Assembly: GCA_002812745.2 (NCBI GenBank)
Contig: NCSJ02000372.1
Coordinates: forward strand, 1 to 39,798
Reading direction: 5' to 3'
DNA length: 39,798 nt
Origin: Scytalidium lignicola
Lineage: Eukaryota > Ascomycota > Leotiomycetes
Part shown: in pieces, positions 1 through 10,984 of the stretch
How positions within the stretch are numbered: the first letter of the stretch is position 1
How the letters are laid out: each line of letters opens with the position of its first letter
Notes under the pieces: model-generated
Told to the model about the DNA's origin: nothing
What the model saw: the letters and a program-made list of their open reading frames with translations, nothing else
The model's database searches: none
Program-made: the position numbers and the translations under genes

Positions 1-436
1 CTCGGAGGCCTTGTCAACACGGATAGTGCGACCATCGAACCTACAAACAACATTAACAACTGGGTAACATAGAGTCAAACGTCATAGAGAACTGTTCTTA
101 CTCGACATTGTTCATAGCAGCAATTGCTGCGTCAGCGTCGGACTCTTGGCCATAACGAACGAAGCCGAAACCACGGCTACGGCCAGTGTCACGGTCCTTG
201 ACGACAACCTACGCGCAACCGACATGTAAGTATTCCGTCTTGACTATCAAGATAGGATTTAGTTAAAACCTACAGCCTCCTGGACGGCACCAAACTCCTC
301 GAACTTCTGGCGAAGAGCACTCTCATCAGTGTGCCAGGCAAGGCCACTGGAACTTTATGTCAGCTGTGCTATTCTTGGAAACATCTCAAATCGAAAGGAG
401 AGCATTGCTCACTCACCCAATAAATAGCTTGGACAT
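1..436 (-). CDS. Glycine-rich RNA-binding protein (single RRM), 5' part
   Basis: Small RRM protein of the GRP/CIRBP type, expected to bind RNA and to act in RNA processing or stress response. Four exons read on the minus strand: 436-417, 346-274, 208-102 and 40-1. All three introns have GT...AG ends and the phases join without a break. The 80 visible residues form one RRM: start [15 protein letters not shown] with RNP2 (LFIGGL), then RNP1 (RGFGFVRY), then a last beta strand ending [12 protein letters not shown]. The glycine-rich tail expected from the family lies beyond base 1, so the gene is incomplete here and its exact subtype cannot be named. The ATG at 436-434 fits the family start exactly. 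A six-codon upstream ORF (497-477) lies in the leader. The domain and start are seen; the cellular role is family knowledge. Confidence 0.9.
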
Positions 437-1000
437 GGTCGGTAGTTATTTTTTCTCGAAAACCTGACTCAAAATCTCAATGTCCGCGCGCTTTCATAGC
501 AAAAGAGCACGTCGTCTTCGGTGACGGGTGATGGTAATGGCAGAGATATGGATACGGAAATGGACGGAACGCAAACATCGCGCAAAGAAAGATACAACGA
601 TGCAGAACAGTATTCCACTAGAAGCAGACAGAGGAAGGGAGGGCATGAGATGTAGGTGAATGAGTGATATAGTGATAATAATGCATTTTCNTTTTTTCTT
701 TCTTTTGCAAGGTATATAAAGGTTCAGCGCGCAATCAGGAGAATCAGACGAACTTCTTGAAGAATTGAGATGGGCTGATATAAGGTGGCTGACAGGTCGA
801 AGCCGGTCAACTCTTTTTAAAAGCTTAGTTGTGGAAAAAGGTGTACAGGCGTAGAAGAGTATTTGTGTTCGGACGACTGAAAGGACAGTGCGAACAGGAA
901 TATCTTTGAAGTAAGGGACAGGAGTGACGCGGTCGAGATCGCGCAAGAAGTCAGGTCGAAATTGGAATCTCGGAAGGGAGAAAGGAGTTGGAGGAATAGG

Positions 1001-1033
1001 CAGAGAGAGAGAGAGAAAAATGAGAGAGAGGGC
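1001..1033. repeat. GA-rich simple repeat
   Basis: A run of GA dinucleotides, interrupted once by AAAAAT, in the region upstream of the RRM gene. Read on the minus strand it is a CT tract, common in fungal promoters and leaders. Confidence 0.8.
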
Positions 1034-1444
1034 GGGGTGATATGGGAGCGCGAAGAGTCTTTGCCCCTCAATATCACGCTAAGCAAGCGAGGGCGGAGGA
1101 GTGGCCAATGCAGGGCTGAGCTCAGGCCTCGCTAAACATCCTCAAGACGAGCCACCTTGACGGCCGCCTGGGCAGGTGGGAGCAGTTTCCCGGCTGATGC
1201 TGGCTGGTAGAGAGCAGGAGCAGGATCTGATGGGAGATGCGCAAAATGGATGGCTGTGTGCCATGCCATGTAAGGTGACCTTGACTGGCTCCAACCCACG
1301 ATCATGATCATGGTTTAATCGCAACTTACAACTACCACTCACCACTCCTCTGCAATGACAACGCCGACGCCAACGACAGACAATGAAGGCCCATGGCCAT
1401 TGACGCGCTGGCCTCGAAGTTACCTCTCGCACTTGGCTTCAACC

Positions 1445-1490
1445 GTGTGTGTGTGTGAGTGTCTGTCTGTCTGTGTTAAGTGTGTGCGCA
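1445..1490. repeat. GT / GTCT simple repeat
   Basis: Alternating GT dinucleotides pass into GTCT tetranucleotides and then back to GT. This is a compound microsatellite in non-coding DNA. Confidence 0.8.
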
Positions 1491-3365
1491 TTAATCGTTG
1501 AATGGTCTGCAAGAGAAGGGAGAGTGGGTGTATGGTATGGGTGTGACCGGAGGTTTGTTGGTCCATTATCAATTCCATCCTCCCAGGAGCTTTACTCTCG
1601 ACAGCACTGGATTAATGCGCCAGGCTCCTTCGAAAGCGACGGTCACAATGGAAGGCAAACAATCAAAATTCAAATGGTCGAGCTAGGCGCAGTCTTGGTG
1701 TCACCAGCACTCAATTGGCATCGTAATAACTGTCGTCCACTCGAACGCGCACGCCAATGGTAGCCGTTTGAAGGAGACTGGGATCAACCCTCAAACCCGC
1801 TTCCAAAGACTTCGATCTGCTGGATCGGACTTGACTGCTTGACTATCTGTCCTTTACCATCATATCGGCACATGCATGAGAGGAGCACCGTGCATGCAGC
1901 CCCAGACGGGTGCACGATAAAATGTTTGTCTTTCTGGATGTGCAAGTTTGGCCTGGTCGTCCTGCTGGATACAGGTATGCAGTGCATGGAAGGTGCATGG
2001 ATCCCGGAACACCCACCAACACGCAGCCTGTAGATGGACGGTTGAGATCCGTGAGGTCAGGGCCACGCTTCCAATCCGAACCCTGGACCGCCACTGCTTT
2101 GTATTTGCTGCCCCTCTCAAGCTCAAGCCTAAAATAAAAAATCTGCATGTTTGCACCAAAGTTCCGCGTGTGGATTCTGCGAACATGCGTTGACTGTTAC
2201 CGAAGGCGCGAGACGAAAATTTCCTCAAGTGGATGGACATACGGGTAGAATACCGATACTGTACTGTATGTATATCAAAGGACAAAGGCTGGCGGCAATA
2301 CTTGAACAGTTACTACAAGCTAGTCTTGTTCGGTGCGCGACGGAAGGTCTCATATACGATATACGGGGAGCACAGTGCCTTTTTGGCCCACCTCTACTTC
2401 TTTCTTTACACACCGTTCCCTTCGGCTTTGCATTAATTTATTGTCTACGGTAGTCATGATATAATTCCACTGTGTGCTTGAGGGGAGTGCCACTCTTATC
2501 GATAAAGCGGATCAGGGACTTAGGGCGTCGGACCCTGGGCCCAGAAGCGATCGAAGGCTCCTGGGATAGTCGGGTATCTGGCCAATCTCCATCATCTGCT
2601 TCAGCCGTGGTGGGCTTGCGTGCTTGCCTTACAACAACGTGAGCCCACGACAAGCACATCTTGAATAATAAACCGCCCCTCCCCTAAGCCCCCCCCAGCC
2701 GAGACATCTCTTCATTCGGCGTCATCCTTCTGCACAATCACGTCCACATTCACATTCACACCTGCCCATATCAATCACTGCCGGAGAATTGCCAAGGAGC
2801 AGGTTGTCGACCTTCTCCACCACCCGAGAAGAATCGAGGCGGAAAACCGTTGGGAGCGGTATTTGTCAGTTATAGTTGTGCTAAGGGCACTGGGACAGCA
2901 GCAACATTTGCCTTCGTAAAAATCAGATCCTGCAGATCGACTGATCCTGCTCACTTTGCCGTGCTAGCTCTGGGCTTAGATCATGACTTCTCCAAAATCT
3001 TCCACCTTGCCGTGCTTGCCCATGGGAGACGAGGGCCACAATTAATGCAGTCCTTGTCAATTAACGTACGGCAACTCCGACCAGTCGTGCCAGTGTCCCG
3101 TCTCCTGGCATTCCCCGCAGCAAAAATAAAATAATATAAACTGGTTGGTTTCAGGTATCCAATAGATTCAGGGTGCTACGTTCACCATGACAAGTTTTGC
3201 TGGTTTTCGGCTACAAGCCCTAATATATCTGGGTCTGTCTTCGTTTATAAAATGTGCTGTGCGTCCAGACCAATCAGTACGAGTCTTTTTTAACGCATCT
3301 ACTGTACATCTAATCAAGTCCCGAGGTCTGGTACAAGTAACTTTGGTTCACAATCAGGATCAACG

Positions 3366-3391
3366 ATGCTGCTGTTGCTGTTGCTGTTGCA
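3366..3391. repeat. CTG/TTG triplet repeat
   Basis: About eight triplets of the TGC/TGT type in a row. No supported gene covers it, so it is treated as a non-coding microsatellite. Confidence 0.75.
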
Positions 3392-4155
3392 CCTACCGTA
3401 TAATGCAGTGCGTATGTATAACCTCAGCCCAAGGTGCGTTAACTCGTAAGGTGTTGGTGCAAGCGATATCTGCGGCGCCTAGAGCACGGTACCAGTACTT
3501 CCAGGCCTGTGACGGGCTTGAGCACACTGCATAGGGCTGTAGCTAGCCATGCCTACTGCAGCAAAACCTCCACAGCTGCAACGTTCGGATGGTAAGCAAG
3601 CGTGGCAAGCACCCCGATCCTTCTGCACCGGCCTTCTCTCCTTATTCCACTACAGTACTATCACAGATCTTTGGGAATTGACTTTTCGCAGCCAGTTATT
3701 ACCGAGTGTACATAAGTACGTAAGTACACTACATGGTGGCAGACTAGACTAGTTGGCAGATAATAGGTGAAGATCAAACCCAAGTCACATGCACCAATAA
3801 ATTAACACCTTGAACATCGCCTGCGAGCTCATCATATGTTCAATCCGTGATGTTGAGTACAAAGGAAAAGATCCTCCTCAAAAAAATGCAAGCTTATAAT
3901 ACAGGCAAGAAGGTAGGTACAATAGGTACAAGTTAAGTAAGTGCTCCTTTGTTCATGTGCGCTGTAAACTCGAATACCCTATAGCCCAGCTTGATCGCTT
4001 CAAAGCTGGGACGGAAGGAGCAATCAGAAAATGACAGATGCCAAATGGCCTTTCTCCCTTAACTCAGTGAATACACCTTTTCATATTCAAAGCTCAAAGC
4101 ATTTCCTTCTGTATCAATTCCGTTGGCAATTTGTCAAACCTCTCCAATCGTGACC

Positions 4156-7127
4156 ATGGAGCGTCATCGCCGGTCAAGGAGGAAGAAACGCGCTGGTAAA
4201 AGCTGTACATCAGACTATCGGAGTCATAACCACTTGCAACATTCATGGATCAATGAAAGTCTCGGAGGAGAGGCGAATGATAGAGTAGAATATATCAGAC
4301 CCGAGAGTTTAGGATACACCAAGACTGTCCCCGCGCATACGTTGTCCGAAGACACCGACTACATTACCAAATGGTTATTGCAAGTTGCGGAGCAAACATG
4401 TCCATCTGTTGATATTATTAGACCTCAGTACCATCATGAGAGTAAACACCACCTCATAGACCCCTCTTTGCTCTTTGCTGTCTACAATATGAACTAACAA
4501 TAGAATCGCAGCTTTTTTTGATTATACTTTTCTTAACGATCCCGCGCTCATAAATTTCGATCATACAAACGCGAGAATTCTCCCAGCTAGGGATGATTAC
4601 GTGGGTGCAGTGAAAAAGAGAAATAACACCACCTCGGACAGTTCCTTATTAGAAGAGGAGTTTGCATCGAGGTCAAGAGTCTTGCTCAGGCATAATCTTG
4701 CTGCAGAAACTAGAAATAGACAGGAAAATGTGGTTATAATTCCCGGTAATAGAAGAGAAGATGACCTCTCAGGTGTAAGTGCGTCTTCGACTTCATCAAA
4801 AGTCTCAGGACCTCAACCGGGACCATTCGNAAAAAAGACCTCGTCGTAAGACACGAGAAGATCGATATCAACCGAAGAGCAAGAGAAGTAAAGCGGAGCA
4901 CACTCAATCTAATGGACCAAAGAAAACAAGGAAGAAATCTAGTCGATTAAAGCCATCCCAAATGGATGCGAATGATCTTATGCATAATTTCTCATCTGGA
5001 AATATTGGATCAGAACGTTTAACTGTAAGCCAAAATATAATGAAACATAAGGTCAAATACTTATTAATTTAGATACGTCGGGACCATGGACCGGGACTCT
5101 TTAATAACGGTCGGGCTTTTACGTCAATGAGACGTCGAGGTCGTAAGTATTCTACCCAATGACTAGAATATCCTCGTGTAGCGTGGCTGATATCTGGAAA
5201 AGTGCCAGACCTAGCATTTTCTGAGATGAAATTCCTTCAAAACGATAACGAGAGCATTTCTCAAGCTGAGACAAAGCAAAGGATGTCAACATCAAAGAAT
5301 AAGGAAAGACGGAGAAGAGAAAGCAGTCAAAACGAGATATCGACTTATTTCAGGCCCACAGAAGCTATGGTTCCTAGGTCATATACCATAGAAAGAGCTC
5401 GAAGTTCTTCTACAACTAGGAATAATCAAAGACATCTTGATATAGGACAAGCTTGTGGGAAGCAAATTAAATCATACCATAAAATTTCTTTACTGCCTTC
5501 CGTAGAAGTCTCACGAACACAAGACCGAAGATTTACATTGTCCAACATCAGTTGCATATTTTCGCCGAGTCCTATTCCGGATTCTAGGCCAGTTGCAGAA
5601 ACACCACAGAATCACTCGAGGGACACAACATGGATTAGTTGGTCTGAAACACAGTGTTCTCCCAGAAGAACAAAGACTGTGCTCCAACAGGAAAACCCTC
5701 GTTTTTGTCGGACTGTGAGTCCAACGCCAATTGTCGTTCAGAAACCAAATGAGAAAGCTGGGATATCTGTAGATGGAGGAATTGAATCTCGAGAGAACCC
5801 GACAAGACCAAAAGCCGGTAGCCAGTCTGCCATCTTCATTCCAGAATCATACAAGTTTCACGAGGCATCACCCAATAAACCAAGTTTTTATGATACCGAT
5901 CCCGTTATTCAATCCAAATCGACACGCGTCCCCCACCATCATACAGAACTCACAACTAATGAGAAAGATTCATATAGAAGACATCGTGGTAGCAATTCAA
6001 AAAGTGTCCCAGAACAAGAATCTCATAACTATCAAGATCGGGCATCTACGGGATATGCCAGGCCGTTAGATGCCAAGGAAATAAGTGCGGAGGTCCCGAA
6101 TAGGGTTCAAATTGCACAGGAATTACGTATAAACCCCCCTAATCGCATTTCTCAGGATATACAAGAGCATGGAGTTTCCAATGAAGCCAGGTCCCAGGGA
6201 TCGGATCAAAATACGGCATCTGGCAGCAATATAGCCCCTCCAATTTCTCCAACCCTGGTTGTATCAAATTCCGCTGTTCAAACCAACAAGAAAGTTCAAA
6301 GTCTAGTCACTGCTCAATTTCAGGGAGATACTGGAGCTCTTCAAAATGATGATGTTCAGATAAACCAATTGGGTATCACAAGTGCCATCATTGGAAATCC
6401 AACCCATTTGCACATGAATCCGAATAAAACCATCCAGATTGATAATGAGAGTTCTGAATGTTTATGTCAACGCCAGGAGGACATGGTTAACGAATATTCC
6501 ATACCTATGACTTCTCAACACATCACATCGGACCAAGTTTCCGTGGAATGTTTAGATAAGTCGCAACATGTATTTATACCAAGACGGTCGTGGATTCCCC
6601 AAGCCCATTCTACAGGACCACCAATTCACCAGCCACCACTGTACGAGACTGAACCATATTACTACGATCATGCACATTGGCCTTATGGACCTTGTGAAAC
6701 TGAATATCGACAGGACCAACTTGGAGGTGACGATCTTCAAGGTTTAGAGCCTGCAGATGTACATCCGTATGAGTCAACAGAGTCAATAGAATATGGACTT
6801 ATGCAGGAATTATGTAGAGTCGATCAGAGTCGACAGGAATATGGTCAAGACCCTCACTATTCTTCTAACCAGGGAGACTTTGTCGGGATAGGGCATCTAA
6901 GACAGGATGAGCCTAGTGCATATCCCTATCAGATCGACGAGGAGGAACTTTTCATCGCTGATCATCCTCAACAACAAGATCAATACAGTCTCCGCAATCC
7001 ATACTTCCCGGAAGAATTCTCTGGAGCCTATCATGACCTCGATTTTATGCAGACTCCGCTTTTCAATCAATCAAGCTGTAGCGGATCTTCAGGACACCGA
7101 TTTTGGCAACCTTATCTTCAGTATTGA
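4156..7127 (+). CDS. Large disordered basic protein of unknown function (937 aa)
   Basis: I do not recognise the family. Four exons: 4156-4441, 4512-5024, 5073-5142 and 5182-7127. Introns are 70, 48 and 39 nt, with GTAAAC, GTAAGC and GTAAGT donors, and all phases join. An N at 4830 breaks the frame; read without it, exon 2 is open throughout. The protein starts MERHRRSRRKKRAG, a basic nuclear-signal-like segment. It has a second Lys/Arg-rich block near residues 190-250, then a compact segment containing GPWLISG and DLAFSEMKFLQ, then EISTYFRP. A long Ser/Gln/Asn-rich low-complexity middle follows, and an acidic, Tyr-rich C-terminus ending in FWQPYLQY. No membrane segment or signal peptide is visible. 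The short hydrophobic or aromatic motifs in disordered sequence suggest a nuclear scaffold or regulator, but that is inference. It is convergent with the lyase gene, 106 bp away. Confidence 0.75.
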
Positions 7128-7233
7128 TGGGAGGCTGAGGCGGGTATAATTTAAGGTTATTTTTATCGTTGATTGGTCATACTTGCCCAGTGCGTCGATA
7201 GATTATATATACATACATGTAAGTATATACCAT

Positions 7234-8261
7234 TTATTCTGGTACCTGATGCTTCCATTTTTCTCGAATGCCAACAACGTCAAACCCACATAACTCTGCC
7301 TTCTTCACTATGGCTCTAGCCTTCCCAACTACTGGAGCATCGATCATCTTTCCATCCAGCGTCCATGCTCCCCTTCCTTGAGCATCTGCCTTTTCATCTG
7401 CTACCACAATTCTTACTGCCCACTCCACTTCTTTCTCTCCTGGTGCGAACGCCTTTTGCGCAATCTCTACTTGTGATGGGTGGATGCACTGCTTTCCATT
7501 GAAGCCAAGTCCCTTACCGCCTAAACATTCCTCCTCCAATGTCCGTAGACCTTCGGGTCCTTTGTAAGCAGTGCAGACAAGATCAATAGCTGAAGGAAGT
7601 TCAAATGCTCGTGCTGCCGTTACTATTGAGGAGCGTGCAAAAAGGAACTCTGTAAGCGATGGGGTACGGGTCAAAGAGAGATCGAGGGCGAAGTCCTCAG
7701 CTGCAAAGATTAAGCCACTAAGATACGGTGACGCCTTGCAAATCTCATTCAGATTCATTATAGATTCGGCCGATTCTATCAGTGCAAGAATTTTTAAAGA
7801 TCCCTTCTGGTTCACCTTCTCGGACGACGTCGAGGGATGTCGTTCTGGTAAGCTGTGACGAAGTACATCTGTAATAAAGTGCAAGTCCGAGGCGGTGTTT
7901 ACCTTTGGAACGACTAAACAGTCTAAATTTGGTGCTTTCAAGACGGCTGTCAAGTCCTGAAGCGCAAGACCTGACGACACAGCATTTATGCGAACAGCGA
8001 GCTCATTAATGTGGGGAGGGCGAGGTTGGGAGAGAAATGATATAATGTTATTACGGGCCTCTTCCTTCTTATTGGGTGTCACAGAATCCTCAAGGTCGTA
8101 TGCCACAGTGTCGACTGTGAGGGTGCGTGATTTCTCAAGCATCTTTTGGGAAGAGGAGGGGACTGAGGATGTATATATCAATATGGTCCGGTGTTGAGTA
8201 TAGCTTTATACGTACCATAGAGGAGAGCTCGGCGCAACGCCGAAGTTAATTTTGTAGCCAT
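7234..8261 (-). CDS. CitE/CLYBL-like lyase (HpcH/HpaI aldolase family)
   Basis: Predicted citramalyl-CoA or malyl-CoA lyase-like enzyme of the citrate lyase beta-subunit family, 324 aa. Two exons on the minus strand, 8261-8216 and 8162-7234, with a 53-nt intron (GTACGT...CAG). The join gives [15 protein letters not shown], the usual family start. Visible family features are VAYDLEDSV near residues 35-43, the barrel-strand arginine near 73, and the likely metal ligands Glu145 (LIESAE) and Asp172 (AAEDFALDL). The segment [14 protein letters not shown] near residue 235 is also typical. The first 14 residues ([14 protein letters not shown]) are basic and amphipathic, so a mitochondrial location is plausible. 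Substrate choice cannot be read from sequence; CLYBL acts on citramalyl-CoA in itaconate breakdown. It stands alone, with no itaconate or citrate-fermentation partner beside it. Confidence 0.92.
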
Positions 8262-8806
8262 GTCTAGTCAATTGATGTGGTTTGAGGCTCAAGATCCCTC
8301 CCACTGCTCAAACAGTTGCACTATTGAAGTCAAGATATAGAACTATCAATTGGGGTTACCCCGGACACCCCGCCCGGCAATAATTAAGCTCCCTGGCAAC
8401 AACATTGGGTTTGTGCCAAAAGTTTCCGCCTTTTTTGCGACAGCCTGCCTGCTGAAGCTCCTTGAGGGGGTGTTGTCGTTAAGTCTGACAGAGTTCCTGA
8501 AATATATGCAAAACATTGCTGGTTGGGATATTTAATAGCTTAAGGATTGATTTTACGGATAGTTTCTCTAGAGGTAAAGGGTTCTAGTAGAATATCAAAA
8601 ACTGGCCGAGACCAAGCCAACCAGAATCCAAAGAACGCGTCGCGAAAACCCACCTCGCGCCGCCTCAACCTCACCATCCTGCCGGCTCAATTATCGAGCT
8701 TTTATTCTTCGACTTGGTGGATGACAAGAACCTGAGAACTGCATTGGATAGGGGAGAGGAAAAATTATCTAGGGTTTTGTAGATGCTACNAAAGTCGTCA
8801 TCCAAG
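8262..8806. promoter_or_regulatory. Divergent intergenic region between the lyase gene and BUB2
   Basis: 545 bp between two head-to-head starts, so it probably holds both promoters and leaders. A frame of about 30 codons (reading AGSIIELL...) runs into a stop just before the BUB2 start and has no convincing ATG; it is treated as leader sequence. One ambiguous N lies at 8790, 17 bp before the BUB2 start, and does not affect the coding frame used. Confidence 0.5.
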
Positions 8807-10384
8807 ATGTCAGGATCGCCTATTAGAGAGAGCACAGCTTCGCTAGCCATATCTTCCTCGACTGTTCTCAATGCCCCCCCTTCTCCAAGAGCGCATCGTA
8901 CTCTACGGCGTCTTCAATCGGCGCATACTCTTGGGTCATCATATAACCAGTCATCATTGATCTCGCAGCAACACAGGCAATCGCTCCAGCGGACTGGCTC
9001 CCCAGCACAGGATCAAAATCAACCTGCTAGTCAAGCCCCATCTCACCGCACAAGGTCTAACAGTGATGTTTCTAGGTTGGGTTCTCCACAGCTGGCGGTG
9101 ACTGTTCGTCGACCGCCTTTTGTCGGAAGGAGATCTGCTGTCGCGGATTCAATGCCCTTAGATAAACTTATCAAAGAGGGACCACCAGACGGAGATGTAT
9201 CTGGAGGACTGGAGAGCACAAGACTCAAGATCTTAGATCAGGGAATCAAGAGCGACAATGATGGAATGGTGAGACATCAAATTCTCCCAATTCCACAATT
9301 TTCACAAGTTTTGACTGAAATTCTCTAAAATAGTCTTCGCTACGTATATATGTCTGGCTTATACTACTCAATGCTCCAATCCTCGAAACAGACTCCTACC
9401 TGGCTCTTATTCACCGAGGCGCTTCTCCAGCGTACTCCAAGATCCGCAATGACACGTTCCGGACTCTGGCAACTGATCCTCTTTTCCGGCGACGTGTGAG
9501 TGAAGCCAGCCTTATCCGACTTTTGAATGCAGTTGCCTGGAAGCTCCACGATGCCAAAGAGGAGCGTGCAAATGCGCAAGCAAGAGACCTGGGAGAAAAC
9601 ATACCACCTCTTGCGGGAAAGGTCACTCACACCGCGAATATGAATGGTAGCCCTGAGCTGCACACTTCGAGTCCTGCGGCGAGGAGGAGATCTCGCGCCT
9701 TGACGTTGACAACTGAGAGCTCAGAGGCTGGTGCTACTTCCGAACCGGGCACCTATGTTCAAGGGATGAACGTTTTAGCAGCACCGTTCCTCTATGCAGC
9801 TCGAAGTGAAGCGGAGGCCTTTGTTGCATTCCACTGCTTCATTACCACCGAGTGTCCTGGATATGTTCGAGGGGCTATGGATGGAGTCCACAAGGGGCTT
9901 GCTCTTGTGGATAAAGTGCTAGCTATTGTGGATCCGAAGTTAAGTCTATATCTTATAGGGAAGGGCATGAGTGCGGAACTATATGCTTTCCCATCTGTCT
10001 TGACTTTATGTGCTTGCACACCTCCTTTACCGGAAGTTTTACGACTATGGGATTTTCTGTTTGCGTACGGCGCTCATTTGAATATCTTGTGTATTGTAGC
10101 ACAGCTTTTGATGCTTAGGGATACCATATTGAGTTCTCCAAGGTAAGTTGCCCCCCTTTTTTTAGCTTCCTTTTCTCCCATTTCCTGCTCGTATTTGCTT
10201 GTTTCTTTCAACATATAGACTTTGTTCTTTAAAAGATTCATTTACTCATCTGTCACCCAGTCCTACAAAGGTGCTACGGTCGTTCCCGCCGCTACAGGCC
10301 GAGACTATCAAGCAGCTCACTTTAACCCTCATTAAGAAGATTCCTGACGACATCTACGCTGAAATTGTGGTTCACGCAAAATGA
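8807..10384 (+). CDS. BUB2: Bub2/Cdc16-type TBC-domain GTPase-activating protein
   Basis: Mitotic-exit and septation checkpoint GAP for the Tem1/Spg1 GTPase. It works with Bfa1/Byr4 at the spindle pole body (family knowledge). Three exons: 8807-9268, 9334-10142 and 10261-10384, giving 464 aa. The start MSGSPIRES opens a Ser-rich, disordered leader of about 150 residues with HRTLRRLQSAHTLGSSYN. The TBC domain follows. It has the arginine finger Arg197 in IRNDTFR (IxxDxxR) and the glutamine finger Gln297 in YVQGMN, so both catalytic residues are intact. Later blocks AMDGVHKGL, LTLCACTPPLPEVLRLWDFLFAYG and LNILCIVAQL are typical of Bub2. A low-complexity insertion of about 60 residues splits the TBC domain between the two fingers. 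The last intron can end at 10218 or 10260; the second gives the family-like SSPSPTKVLRSFPPL. Confidence 0.9.
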
Positions 10385-10984
10385 GTATGTTTACGACGGC
10401 ATTGGAATGGTGTTTTTTTGGTGGGGTAATATATGGTTGGTATTTTCCGGACGTTGGGTCTGGATTTAGGGGGGGTGGGTGGTACATCGGGGTGTTTTTT
10501 GCTGTTATGTATGTCATGAGTTATGTTTATGGATTTCACGAGTTAAATGGCATGGTGGAGCATTATTAGCTTTGCTCTGGAAAGTTGTTATGATATCTTC
10601 TGCAATAGGAATTGGATGATGCTGCATATTTGGGATATAGAGTGGAACCCAACGAGTTTCCTCCTACGTGCCTCAAACAAAGGTTTCTTGTTACCAGTTG
10701 TGTTTGAGCATTGACTTGAGCTGCTTGGGGGAATATAGTACCCATACTGTGATAACAAAGGTCTGACAGTGAGACTTGAAACATCATCCTGGAGGAAAAC
10801 TCCATAGTGGAGACTCCAGCGTCGTGGTCTACTCGGACAGATCGCAGGGAGGCCTTTTCTATCTGACATGAATGAGGAGATAGTTGCGACTTCGTACCAG
10901 GAGAAGGAATTTAGCAAGGACAAGCCCGAATCGAAAAGACAATGATACAGCTTATTGAAAGACATGTGGTTTTACCCCAGGGAA
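10385..10984. other. BUB2 3' region
   Basis: About 600 bp following the BUB2 stop, probably 3' UTR and terminator. Two overlapping minus-strand frames of about 80 and 125 codons occur here. Neither shows a recognisable motif and they are not supported as genes. Confidence 0.4.

Larger units (their letters stand above)
437..4155. other. Non-coding region: leader and promoter of the RRM gene, then upstream region of the 937-aa protein gene
   Basis: About 3.7 kb without a gene I can support. The first several hundred bases are probably the leader and promoter of the minus-strand RRM gene. Simple repeats are present: GA-rich at 1001-1033, GT/GTCT-rich at 1445-1490, and CTG/TTG triplets at 3366-3391. 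Short open frames occur but lack conserved-looking content or proper starts. A pyrimidine-rich stretch near 2690-2800 resembles a fungal transcript leader, but no ATG-started frame follows it. TACTGTAC-type words occur near 2257, 3300 and 3650. A small inverted repeat (AGTGTAC...GTACACT) lies at 3705-3730. Confidence 0.5.

Noticed and set aside
494..946. Minus-strand 150-codon frame upstream of the RRM gene
   Set aside because: It crosses an ambiguous N, is low complexity and lies in the expected leader/promoter of the RRM gene.
2663..2908. Plus-strand open stretch containing a charged, helix-like segment (RRIAKEQVVDLLHHPRRIE)
   Set aside because: It has no ATG, no convincing splice partner on either side and no family I recognise. 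It could be chance or a decayed exon, but not enough to call.
4775..4808. GTAAGT...CAG stretch that looks like an intron in exon 2 of the unknown gene
   Set aside because: 34 nt is too short for normal splicing, and the exon is open without it.
8671..8871. Minus-strand frame over the BUB2 start region
   Set aside because: It is the reverse of the BUB2 leader and first exon and crosses an N; a shadow.
10588..10965. Minus-strand 125-codon frame after BUB2
   Set aside because: No motif, overlapped by another frame of similar quality, and positioned in the BUB2 3' region.
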